A stretch of DNA of 5,750 bases from CAYMLQ01 sp964390795 (lineage in GTDB: Bacteria; Verrucomicrobiota; Kiritimatiellia; RFP12; UBA1067), in assembly GCA_964390795.1 (NCBI GenBank), contig CAYMLQ010000366.1, positions 1 to 5,750 of the forward strand. Direction: 5' to 3'. The notes beneath the pieces are model-generated. The model made no database searches and was not told the origin of the DNA. It was given only the letters and a program-made list of their open reading frames with translations. A program made the translations under genes and the position numbers. Positions 1-5,392 of the stretch are shown in pieces; the stretch's first letter is position 1, and the number at the start of each line of letters is the position of its first letter.

Positions 1-110
1 CCGTCTGGTGGACCCCCTTCCACTTCGACGGCGAGCACCCGCTCTCGCTGGCGCTTACCGCCGAAAACGCCATCACCTGGCGCGAGGTCTTCACGTTCGA
101 CAAGAAGTAG
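1..110 (+). CDS. C-terminal end of an unrecognised protein (partial)
   Basis: An open frame enters from the left edge (first full codon at position 3) and ends at TAG 108-110, giving 35 residues. The tail is rich in aromatic and charged residues, with WWTPFHFDGEHPLSL near its start and EVFTFDKK at its end, and reads like the last beta-strands of a globular or secreted protein. The alternation of hydrophobic and polar residues, GC-rich third positions and the short gap before the next ribosome binding site support a real gene. The start, and so the family, lies outside the window. The next gene begins 27 bp later on the same strand, so the two may be co-transcribed. I do not recognise the family. 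Confidence 0.6.
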   Translation, partial: VWWTPFHFDGEHPLSLALTAENAITWREVFTFDKK

Positions 111-125
111 CGGCCGCGTCCGCAC

Positions 126-130
126 AGGAG
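126..130 (+). promoter_or_regulatory. Ribosome binding site of the beta-helix gene
   Basis: AGGAG lies 7 nt before the ATG at 138. It fixes that start and agrees with the hydrophobic signal sequence that follows directly. No promoter is evident in the 27-bp gap, which favours transcription from upstream. Confidence 0.7.
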
Positions 131-137
131 TCCCACC

Positions 138-2573
138 ATGCGTTTCTCGGTCGTTTGCGCCGCACTCGCGCCGCTGCTGTTTGCCGATGCCGTCCCTGAA
201 ATCGCAACCGTCACGGAGCCCGCCTGCAACGGCGAGGTGGCCGTCATCACAGGCGAAGGTTTTGTCACCGCAAAGACAATCGTCAAAGCGCTCTGCCTCG
301 GCGCCTACGATGCCAAGCTGCCGCAAGACCCGCTCACCCTGCTCGACGCGATCGGCCATGCCCCTGAGCTTCCTGCTACGCCTCCCGCCGACGCGCGCGA
401 GTGCAAGCTCCTCGGCAGTGGCGACGGTTTCCTGCAGGTCGAATTCAACTGCCTGCGACAGCCGTGGGTGCGCGCGCCCTTCACCTCGGCGGTCTGGGTC
501 GGCGACGGCACCTCGTGGAGCCGCCCCTATCTCGTCAACCGCCCCCAGGCTCAGTGGCTCTATCCGCAGACCCAGGCGCCGGGCGAGCCCGTCCGCATCT
601 TCGGCCGCACCCTCTCGTGGAGCTACCACCTCCCCCCTGCGCTCGCCATCGTCCGGCCACTCGGCTCCTCCAACGCGATCCCGCTGCGCGTCGCCGCCCA
701 GCACCACGAGGACGGCCACACCGAGCGCTGGTCGCTCTCGGCCTGGCTGCCGCCCGACCTCGCGCCCGGCGCTTACGAACTCGTCGTCCACGGCCGCCAC
801 GGCGGCGCCTACGGCTGGTCTGATCCGCTCAGGCTGACCGTCGCAGCCAAACCCTCTGCCCGCCGCATCGTCAACCTCCGCGACCTCGGCGCGAAAGGCG
901 ACGGACTCTCGGACGACACCGCCGCGCTCGAAGCCGCCCTCAAGCAGGCCGCGCCCGGCGGCATCCTGCTGCTGCCGCCCGGCACCTACGCGATCACTAA
1001 GACACTCGACCTTCCTGACGACATCGTGGTTCAAGGCGCAGGCATGCACCAGACGATCATCGCAAACCTGCAGCTCCCCTCCACCGAGACGCGCACCCTC
1101 ACAGAAACCCGCACCGCCTTCGCGGGCCGCGACCTCCTGCGCGGCATGAGCCGGTTCGCTCTCCGCGACCTCACGCTGCGCTTCATGCCCGCCAACGGCT
1201 CCGCGCTCTGCGTCGGCAAAGACCCGCTCTGGTCGGAGGACGCCTCGCTCTACCGCGTGCGTCTGGAAACCCAGCAGGACTTCGGCCTCGCCAAGGATCA
1301 CGGCTATTGCGCCCGCCCGCTCAACATCGTCAAGGCGCGCCGTTTCAGCATGGTGCGCTGCGAGACCTACGGCCCCGGCGGCTGCAGTTGCGAGCGCAAG
1401 GTCGAAGACAGCCTCTTCTCGCAGAACCTCTTCCAGTCCGACCGCACGTGGCGAGGCCACGTCTTCAAGTTCTGGGGCGCGGAGCGTGTGATCTTCGAGG
1501 ATAACCGGCTCACCGGCGACACGCGCGGCTTCGTCATGCAGACCCACTTCGGCGTGAACTACCAAAACTTCATCGCGGGCAACACGGTCGAACGCACCGT
1601 GCTCGGCGGCAACGCGGGCGAGACCTACCTCGTCGAAGGCTCCGGCTATCTCTACGAGAGCCGCGTCGACTCCGCCGCCGATGCCTCATTCACGACCGTG
1701 CGCTGGCCCAGCGTTCGCGACAAAGAAGCCTCAACCAACGACTGCGTCGGCCGTTTCGCCGTGATCGCCCGCGGCCGCGGCCTGGGCCAGTGGCGCCGCA
1801 TCACGGCCTGCGATCCCGCCGCTCGCGAGCTGCGCGTGGACAAGCCGTGGCGCGTCATGCCCGACACCACCAGCGTCGTTGTCGTGATGAATGGCCTCAT
1901 CGACACCGTCTTCGTCAACAACCAAGAGATCGACTGCGGCAAGGGTCTCTACCTTTACGGGGCGGGCGCGATCAACTGCGTGGTCGACCGGCACCTCTGC
2001 GACCGCACGCTGGGCGTCACGCTCATGACGCACGACGAGCGCCAAAGCGCCGACCCATCCGAGCATACAACCGCTCCCGACTTTTTCAATCTGATTCGCG
2101 ACTGCCGCGTCCACCACGGCGGCGGTATTGTCTGCGGTGCTGGCGGGCGTCTCCCCCTTGAAGCCGAGCCCGACGCGCCGCTGGCGAACTTCGCGAACCG
2201 GATCATCGAGAACGAGATTCAGAACGTCACGCCCTTCAGCGGGGCGCAGTACGGCGCGAACTGGACCTGGGGCGGCGGCTGGGACAACGTGATGGCCGGC
2301 CTCAGCGTCATCCCCATGGACTTGGGCGCGAAGCCCGGCGGCGCTACCAACGGCCCCGCCCGCATCACGGCCAACGTCTTTCTCAACAACTGGGTCTCCG
2401 GCTCGCGCATCGGCGTCGGCGTCAGCCAGCGCGCCTCAGACACGCTGTTCCTGCGCACCGCGCTCTACGACGTGGCAAAGCCCTTGGTTGACCGCGGCCG
2501 CGCCACACAGAACCTGGAGACCTCGCTCCGCACCGACGACGCCTACACCCCCGAGCGCAGCCCGATCCGGTAA
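138..2573 (+). CDS. Secreted pectate-lyase-like right-handed beta-helix protein
   Basis: An 811-aa protein, probably exported and acting on or binding polysaccharide outside the cytoplasm. Residues 1-18 form a short signal peptide (MRF, then a hydrophobic stretch, with likely cleavage after ADA). Residues ~22-235 look like two beta-sandwich, IPT/TIG-like modules: one contains GEVAVITGEGF, the other PGEPVRIFGRTLSW just after W140. From about residue 246 comes the hallmark opening of the Pectate_lyase_3 / glycoside-hydrolase-28-related fold: NLRDLGAKGDGLSDDTAAL, then a GGILLLPPGTY strand and VQGAG. The remainder to ~790 has helix-rung patterns such as FEDNRL, IRDCRV, NRIIENEI and ANVFLNNWVSG. 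Cysteines cluster at C391, C408, C416 and C418. Family membership is well supported; substrate and catalytic activity (lyase, hydrolase, epimerase or binding only) cannot be read from the sequence. The start is set by the AGGAG at 126-130. Confidence 0.88.
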   Translation: MRFSVVCAALAPLLFADAVPEIATVTEPACNGEVAVITGEGFVTAKTIVKALCLGAYDAKLPQDPLTLLDAIGHAPELPATPPADARECKLLGSGDGFLQVEFNCLRQPWVRAPFTSAVWVGDGTSWSRPYLVNRPQAQWLYPQTQAPGEPVRIFGRTLSWSYHLPPALAIVRPLGSSNAIPLRVAAQHHEDGHTERWSLSAWLPPDLAPGAYELVVHGRHGGAYGWSDPLRLTVAAKPSARRIVNLRDLGAKGDGLSDDTAALEAALKQAAPGGILLLPPGTYAITKTLDLPDDIVVQGAGMHQTIIANLQLPSTETRTLTETRTAFAGRDLLRGMSRFALRDLTLRFMPANGSALCVGKDPLWSEDASLYRVRLETQQDFGLAKDHGYCARPLNIVKARRFSMVRCETYGPGGCSCERKVEDSLFSQNLFQSDRTWRGHVFKFWGAERVIFEDNRLTGDTRGFVMQTHFGVNYQNFIAGNTVERTVLGGNAGETYLVEGSGYLYESRVDSAADASFTTVRWPSVRDKEASTNDCVGRFAVIARGRGLGQWRRITACDPAARELRVDKPWRVMPDTTSVVVVMNGLIDTVFVNNQEIDCGKGLYLYGAGAINCVVDRHLCDRTLGVTLMTHDERQSADPSEHTTAPDFFNLIRDCRVHHGGGIVCGAGGRLPLEAEPDAPLANFANRIIENEIQNVTPFSGAQYGANWTWGGGWDNVMAGLSVIPMDLGAKPGGATNGPARITANVFLNNWVSGSRIGVGVSQRASDTLFLRTALYDVAKPLVDRGRATQNLETSLRTDDAYTPERSPIR

Positions 2574-2586
2574 GCCTTTGTGGTGT

Positions 2587-2603
2587 CGCCCGCATCTGGG
2601 GCG
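2587..2603 (+). terminator. Possible weak terminator hairpin after the beta-helix gene
   Basis: A 5-bp GC stem (CGCCC pairing with GGGCG) with a 7-nt loop starts 13 nt after the stop codon. No T-run follows, so it is not a convincing intrinsic terminator. It may only slow or protect the 3' end, or be chance in GC-rich DNA. Confidence 0.25.
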
Positions 2604-2639
2604 AAGACCGAAACCCATGATCACTCCGAACGATGAATC

Positions 2640-2768
2640 GGGCTTTCAGCCCTTGACGGTCTGCGCTATCCAAACCCTAGGCCGGTGGCCTAGGCTGGGA
2701 TGGTATTGGGCCGTTGGCCCTTCGGCGCCAAAGGCGCGCCACCATTCCAGCCTGGGGCAACGCCCCAG
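2640..2768. repeat. Composite hairpin-cluster repeat in a convergent intergenic region
   Basis: Five short perfect hairpins, all with 3-nt loops, lie in 129 bp. They are 2640-2652 (5-bp stem, loop TTC), 2676-2694 (8-bp stem, loop GGT), 2708-2720 (5-bp, loop GTT), 2725-2737 (5-bp, loop AAA) and 2752-2768 (7-bp, loop AAC). A long imperfect inverted repeat, 2689-2704 against 2741-2756, pairs 16 of 16 positions if two G-T/G-U wobbles are allowed. It encloses the two middle hairpins, and its outer ends compete with the hairpins at 2676-2694 and 2752-2768. The result is a near-symmetric multi-branch figure. It lies between the stop codons of two convergent genes, where REP/BIME-type elements usually sit. 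Short frames across it on both strands give similar peptides (LGRWPRLG, LGHRPR, LGQRPR), as expected of such symmetry. From memory, similar peptides recur in spurious small ORFs of PVC genomes; I could not check this. Confidence 0.72.
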
Positions 2769-2791
2769 AACTATTGCCAGCCACGAGCCTG

Positions 2792-3055
2792 TCATCTTGC
2801 CCACTTCCGATAGAGGCCTCCGCACAACTGACCCACGAAAAAGGCGGCAATCAGCACTGCAAACGTGAGCGGATGCCAACCGAGCCGGAATGACAATCTA
2901 AGCGCGATCACGAGCGGCACGGGAAGATGCACCGCAAGAAACCAGGAGCGTGAGAACCTGGGCACACTCGCACGCCAGTATCCAAAAGGAAGATTGAGAA
3001 TAAGAACGGCCGCAGCCACTTTCCACACCAGCGGGTTGAGCAGCACCTCCGTCAT
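2792..3055 (-). CDS. Small three-helix membrane protein
   Basis: An 87-aa integral membrane protein of unknown function. Three hydrophobic segments are visible at residues ~9-26, ~38-56 and ~62-82. A basic linker (RASVPRFSRSW) joins the first two and a basic end (YRKWAR) follows the last. The motifs NLPFGYWRA and WFLAVHLPVPLVIALR look like features of a conserved small-protein family that I recall in several bacterial phyla but cannot name. Its ATG (3055-3053) overlaps the TGA of the zinc-ribbon gene in an ATGA arrangement. No strong Shine-Dalgarno site is visible before it, so translation is probably coupled to that gene. With the two co-translated, the membrane protein may be a partner or anchor for the zinc-ribbon protein; this is inferred from context only. 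Confidence 0.8.
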   Translation of the reverse strand: MTEVLLNPLVWKVAAAVLILNLPFGYWRASVPRFSRSWFLAVHLPVPLVIALRLSFRLGWHPLTFAVLIAAFFVGQLCGGLYRKWAR

Positions 3056-3579
3056 TCGCCTGCCCGATCTCTCAGGTCATACCATTTCGGATCGCGTCTC
3101 GGGCCGCGCAAACGGCGCCACACCTCTGACACTTTAGCACAGCCCCCCTCCTCCCCGTCAGCGAACGGGTTGTCCGCCTCAAAGACCTCGCTGAATTCCT
3201 CGTCGATTTTCGCGGGGTCTTCACCGGCCTCGATCCGCGCCATCGCCTCACGCACCTCTTGATTGAAGTGCAGACCTCCCGCAGACGCCATCTCCTTCAT
3301 CACTTTGACCGCGTCGCGCGGGTCCGCGTCATCGTCATCCAGCGCCTGGATGCGCTCGCCCATCTGCGCCAGCACCAGATCCATGCGCTCCGCAGCGCTC
3401 CCGTCGTCCGTTAGTTCGGCCTCGCCCTTGCCCCGCACGAGATGCGCGAAGACCGACACTTCCCGCGTTAGCTTCTTGCTGCAGGCCGGACACCCCGGCA
3501 CCGTCACTGTATCCACGCGCGGCGAGTGGAACGTGAAGACCGTATGGCACGGCTCGCAATAAAACTCATACAGCGGCAT
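3052..3579 (-). CDS. FmdB-type zinc-ribbon protein
   Basis: A 175-aa, probably cytoplasmic protein. The N-terminus MPLYEFYCEPCHTVFTF is the typical opening of the FmdB/CxxC_CXXC regulatory zinc-ribbon family. The ligands C8-x-x-C11 and C30-x-x-C33 should bind one zinc. After the ribbon comes a longer tail: a charged helical stretch (residues ~60-100, with the acidic run DDDDADPRD at 82-89), a second helical part with RIEAGEDPAKIDEEF, and a basic end (RRLRGPRRDPKWYDLRDR). The family is often annotated as a transcriptional regulator, but its biochemical role is poorly defined. The start at 3579 is chosen because GGAGGAG sits 6 nt upstream and a TATAAT box lies at 3609-3604. The frame stays open 29 codons further, but that extension is Arg-rich and crosses the promoter. 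The last codon overlaps the start of the membrane-protein gene. Confidence 0.88.
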   Translation of the reverse strand: MPLYEFYCEPCHTVFTFHSPRVDTVTVPGCPACSKKLTREVSVFAHLVRGKGEAELTDDGSAAERMDLVLAQMGERIQALDDDDADPRDAVKVMKEMASAGGLHFNQEVREAMARIEAGEDPAKIDEEFSEVFEADNPFADGEEGGCAKVSEVWRRLRGPRRDPKWYDLRDRAGE

Positions 3580-3585
3580 ACCCCT

Positions 3586-3592
3586 CTCCTCC
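3586..3592 (-). promoter_or_regulatory. Strong ribosome binding site that decides the zinc-ribbon start
   Basis: GGAGGAG on the minus strand lies 6 nt before the ATG at 3579. It rules out the longer frame that begins at 3666. Confidence 0.85.
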
Positions 3593-3603
3593 AAATGGCG
3601 GCG

Positions 3604-3633
3604 ATTATACCGAAACCGGCGACGATTTCCTAA
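3604..3633 (-). promoter_or_regulatory. Sigma70-like promoter for the zinc-ribbon/membrane-protein operon
   Basis: On the minus strand the -10 hexamer is a perfect TATAAT (3609-3604). An 18-bp spacer separates it from a weak -35 candidate, TTAGGA (3633-3628). Transcription would start near 3597, leaving a leader of about 18 nt that carries the GGAGGAG site. The -35 lies inside the dyad at 3622-3637, so a protein bound there would block this promoter. Confidence 0.55.
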
Positions 3634-3637
3634 TCGT
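3622..3637. promoter_or_regulatory. 16-bp dyad, candidate operator (first of two)
   Basis: ACGATT-TCCT-AATCGT is a perfect 6-bp inverted repeat with a 4-bp spacer. It overlaps the presumed -35 of the minus-strand operon and lies upstream of the + strand hydrolase gene. Its geometry equals that of the dyad at 3663-3678. A role as a dimeric regulator site is inferred from position and symmetry. Confidence 0.4.
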
Positions 3638-3662
3638 AATCCGCTCCGCCTTCGCCTATACT

Positions 3663-3678
3663 TCAAATCGTCATTTGA
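3663..3678. promoter_or_regulatory. 16-bp dyad, candidate operator (second of two)
   Basis: TCAAAT-CGTC-ATTTGA is a perfect 6-bp inverted repeat with a 4-bp spacer, 23 bp before the TTG start of the hydrolase gene. A possible -10 box, TATACT, sits directly upstream (3657-3662) without a good -35. The dyad centre is 41 bp, about four helical turns, from that of the first dyad. The arms agree with those of the first dyad at only 3 of 6 positions, so one shared regulator is possible but not shown. It could also form a weak hairpin in the mRNA leader. Confidence 0.35.
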
Positions 3679-3687
3679 TTTTATATC

Positions 3688-3693
3688 GGGGGA
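3688..3693 (+). promoter_or_regulatory. Ribosome binding site supporting a TTG start
   Basis: GGGGGA ends 7 nt before TTG 3701. No in-frame ATG in good context lies near, and the protein reads as a hydrolase from its first residues, so this site supports TTG as initiator. Confidence 0.5.
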
Positions 3694-3700
3694 TCATCGC

Positions 3701-5392
3701 TTGAGCGCTTTCAACCAACAAGCTTTCTTTCTGAACACCGACGGGCATGCGCTAGCCGCAACCTGTTTCGAGCCCGATGCCGTCTGCGGCGCGGTGCTGC
3801 TGATTCCTCCCTTTGCCGAGGAGCGCAAAGGAGCCCTGCCCGTGTTCGTGCAGGCCGCACGCGACCTAGCTGGCAGAAACATCGCCTCCCTGCTCTTCGA
3901 CTTCTCCGGCTGCGGCGATTCCGAAGGCGACTTCGCATCCACGCCGCCCGCGACCCTCGAAGCGGACTGCGGGGCGGCGCTCGCCTGGCTCTCGGTCGCT
4001 TTCCCCGCCGTGCCGCTCGCCGTGCTCGGCGTGCGGACGGGCGCCTTGCTGGCGTGCCGCCTGGCGGCGAAGCGCGCCGACGTCGCCGCGCTCGTTCTCT
4101 GGTCCCCTGTCACGGGCCCGGATTTTCTCCGCCAGCTTCTCCAGCGCCGCATGGTGAACGACATGGTCGCGTACGGCAAGGCGCAGGAGAGCCGAGCCGC
4201 CCTCGAAGCGCGGCTGCAGCGCGGCGAGACCGTGGATCTGGACGGCTACGCGTTCTCCGGCGCGTTCTACACCTGGGCGCACGCTCTCTTGCCACAGCCG
4301 GTCACTGCGCCCGCGCTCCTCATCTCTGGCGGACATGACGAGCGAACCTCTGCGGCCAGCGCGTCGGCGTCGCCAGCCGTCACGCGCGCCGAACTGCGTT
4401 ACCCGCCCTTCTGGAACACAGTCGGACACGTCGATCTCGCCCCCCTCGTGTCCGAAACCGCAGACTGGCTGTCCTCACGCCTTTCTCCTGCCGCAGCCGC
4501 CCCGGCCGCACACTTCTCCCTCTGCGCGACCGCGCCGTTCGGAGAACTCGCGGACCTGCCCGCAGCGCAAACGGTGCGCGCGATTTTCGACACGCCCGCC
4601 GCCGCACCGGCCGGCGGCGTCCTTTTCCTGCACGGCTGGTCTGGCGACCGCACCGGGCCGCACCGCCTGTTCACGCGTTTCGCCCGGCAGCTCGCCGGAC
4701 AAGGCTACCTCTGTGCGCGTCCCGATTTTATAGGTCGCGGCCTCAGCGACGGCGAGGCCTCCGAAGCGTCCATCGCCCGCATGACCGAGAACGCGCAAGC
4801 CGCTTTGAATGAGTTGCGCCGACGCTTGCCGTCCGGGGTGCCCGTCGCCGTGGCTGCGATCTGTTCGGGATGCAAAGTCGCAATCGCCCTGACGTCGCAA
4901 AATCAGGATATCGCCAAGCTCCTGCTCTGGTCGGCCGAGTCCATGGGCTCGCTGCGCAGCGCGGCCACCGGCCGCAGAAAAACCCTGAGCGCGCTCGCCA
5001 CCTACGCACGCAAGCTCTTGCGTCCGGAAACCTGGAAGAAGATCCTGAGCGGCAAGGTGCAGACCGGCCTGGTGACCCAGGCGCTCGTGAAGCATGAGAC
5101 CCGCAGCAGCGAAGAGGCCGCATGGGAAGACGGCGTGCTCAGGGTCTTCCGCACTTACCGGAATCCGGCCCTGTTCGTGTTCGGCGGCTCCGACCCCGAC
5201 GCGCCCGGCTCCAGCCGTGCCTATGCTGACTACTGCCGCAAGAGCGGCATCCCTCACACGCAGCACATCATCGCGCATGCCGGGCACAGCTACTACGGCG
5301 AGGCCTGGACCCGCGACTTGCTCGATGTCAGCACCCGCTTCCTCAGTGATTCTAACGTTGCCGTCCCTCTCATCAACCGGAGAACCGCATGA
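3701..5392 (+). CDS. Tandem alpha/beta-hydrolase, related to exosortase-associated hydrolases
   Basis: A 563-aa chain of two alpha/beta-hydrolase folds with no signal peptide, so probably cytoplasmic. Domain 1 (residues ~5-262) has VLLIPPFAEERKG, then LFDFSGCGDSEGDF (65-78), then the elbow G110-V-R112-T-G114, where Arg replaces the Ser of GxSxG. A candidate acid (D213 in GGHDE) and His (H243 in GHVDL) remain. An Ala/Pro linker leads to domain 2 (~275-563): LHGWSGD (310-316), DFIGRGLSDGE, the elbow A386-I-C388-S-G390 with Cys as likely nucleophile, D498 in GGSDPD, and H529 in AGHSYY. The halves align with each other. Domain 1 resembles, from memory, the exosortase-associated hydrolase 2 family (TIGR03101), and domain 2 less clearly hydrolase 1 (TIGR03100). 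The substrate is unknown and no exosortase gene is visible. The start is TTG behind GGGGGA. The stop overlaps the next gene's ATG. Confidence 0.82.
   Translation: MSAFNQQAFFLNTDGHALAATCFEPDAVCGAVLLIPPFAEERKGALPVFVQAARDLAGRNIASLLFDFSGCGDSEGDFASTPPATLEADCGAALAWLSVAFPAVPLAVLGVRTGALLACRLAAKRADVAALVLWSPVTGPDFLRQLLQRRMVNDMVAYGKAQESRAALEARLQRGETVDLDGYAFSGAFYTWAHALLPQPVTAPALLISGGHDERTSAASASASPAVTRAELRYPPFWNTVGHVDLAPLVSETADWLSSRLSPAAAAPAAHFSLCATAPFGELADLPAAQTVRAIFDTPAAAPAGGVLFLHGWSGDRTGPHRLFTRFARQLAGQGYLCARPDFIGRGLSDGEASEASIARMTENAQAALNELRRRLPSGVPVAVAAICSGCKVAIALTSQNQDIAKLLLWSAESMGSLRSAATGRRKTLSALATYARKLLRPETWKKILSGKVQTGLVTQALVKHETRSSEEAAWEDGVLRVFRTYRNPALFVFGGSDPDAPGSSRAYADYCRKSGIPHTQHIIAHAGHSYYGEAWTRDLLDVSTRFLSDSNVAVPLINRRTA
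5379..5384 (+). promoter_or_regulatory. Ribosome binding site of the oxidoreductase gene
   Basis: GGAGAA lies inside the end of the hydrolase gene, 4 nt before ATG 5389. It supports this start and coupled translation through the ATGA overlap. Confidence 0.6.

Larger units (their letters stand above)
2574..2791. other. Non-coding interval between convergent genes
   Basis: No convincing gene lies here. The interval separates the stop of the beta-helix gene from the stop of the minus-strand membrane-protein gene. It contains the weak hairpin at 2587-2603 and the hairpin cluster at 2640-2768. The short frames crossing it on both strands have no ribosome binding site and derive their sequence from the repeat. 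The hairpin at 2752-2768 is only 23 nt beyond the membrane-protein stop on the minus strand, so it may also stabilise or end that transcript. Confidence 0.65.

Noticed and set aside
1731..2117. 128-codon minus-strand frame inside the beta-helix gene
   Set aside because: It lies antisense within a well-supported gene and shows only the Ala/Val/Asp bias expected of a shadow frame.
2640..2768. CRISPR array or tRNA/riboswitch in the hairpin-rich interval
   Set aside because: There are no equal-length direct repeats with unique spacers, no cloverleaf with an acceptor and anticodon arm, and the element lies after stop codons rather than before a gene.
2752..2768. Classic Rho-independent terminator
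   Set aside because: The 7-bp GC stem has no T-run on either strand, so it does not meet the usual pattern, though it may still protect transcript ends.
2488..2879. Open frames on both strands across the end of the beta-helix gene and the hairpin cluster
   Set aside because: Their peptides come from the hairpin repeat (similar on both strands), they overlap real genes, and they have no ribosome binding site.
3580..3666. N-terminal extension of the zinc-ribbon gene by 29 codons
   Set aside because: The extension is Arg-rich and low in complexity, crosses a perfect TATAAT, and lacks a ribosome binding site, whereas the ATG at 3579 has GGAGGAG at ideal spacing and the family's standard N-terminus.
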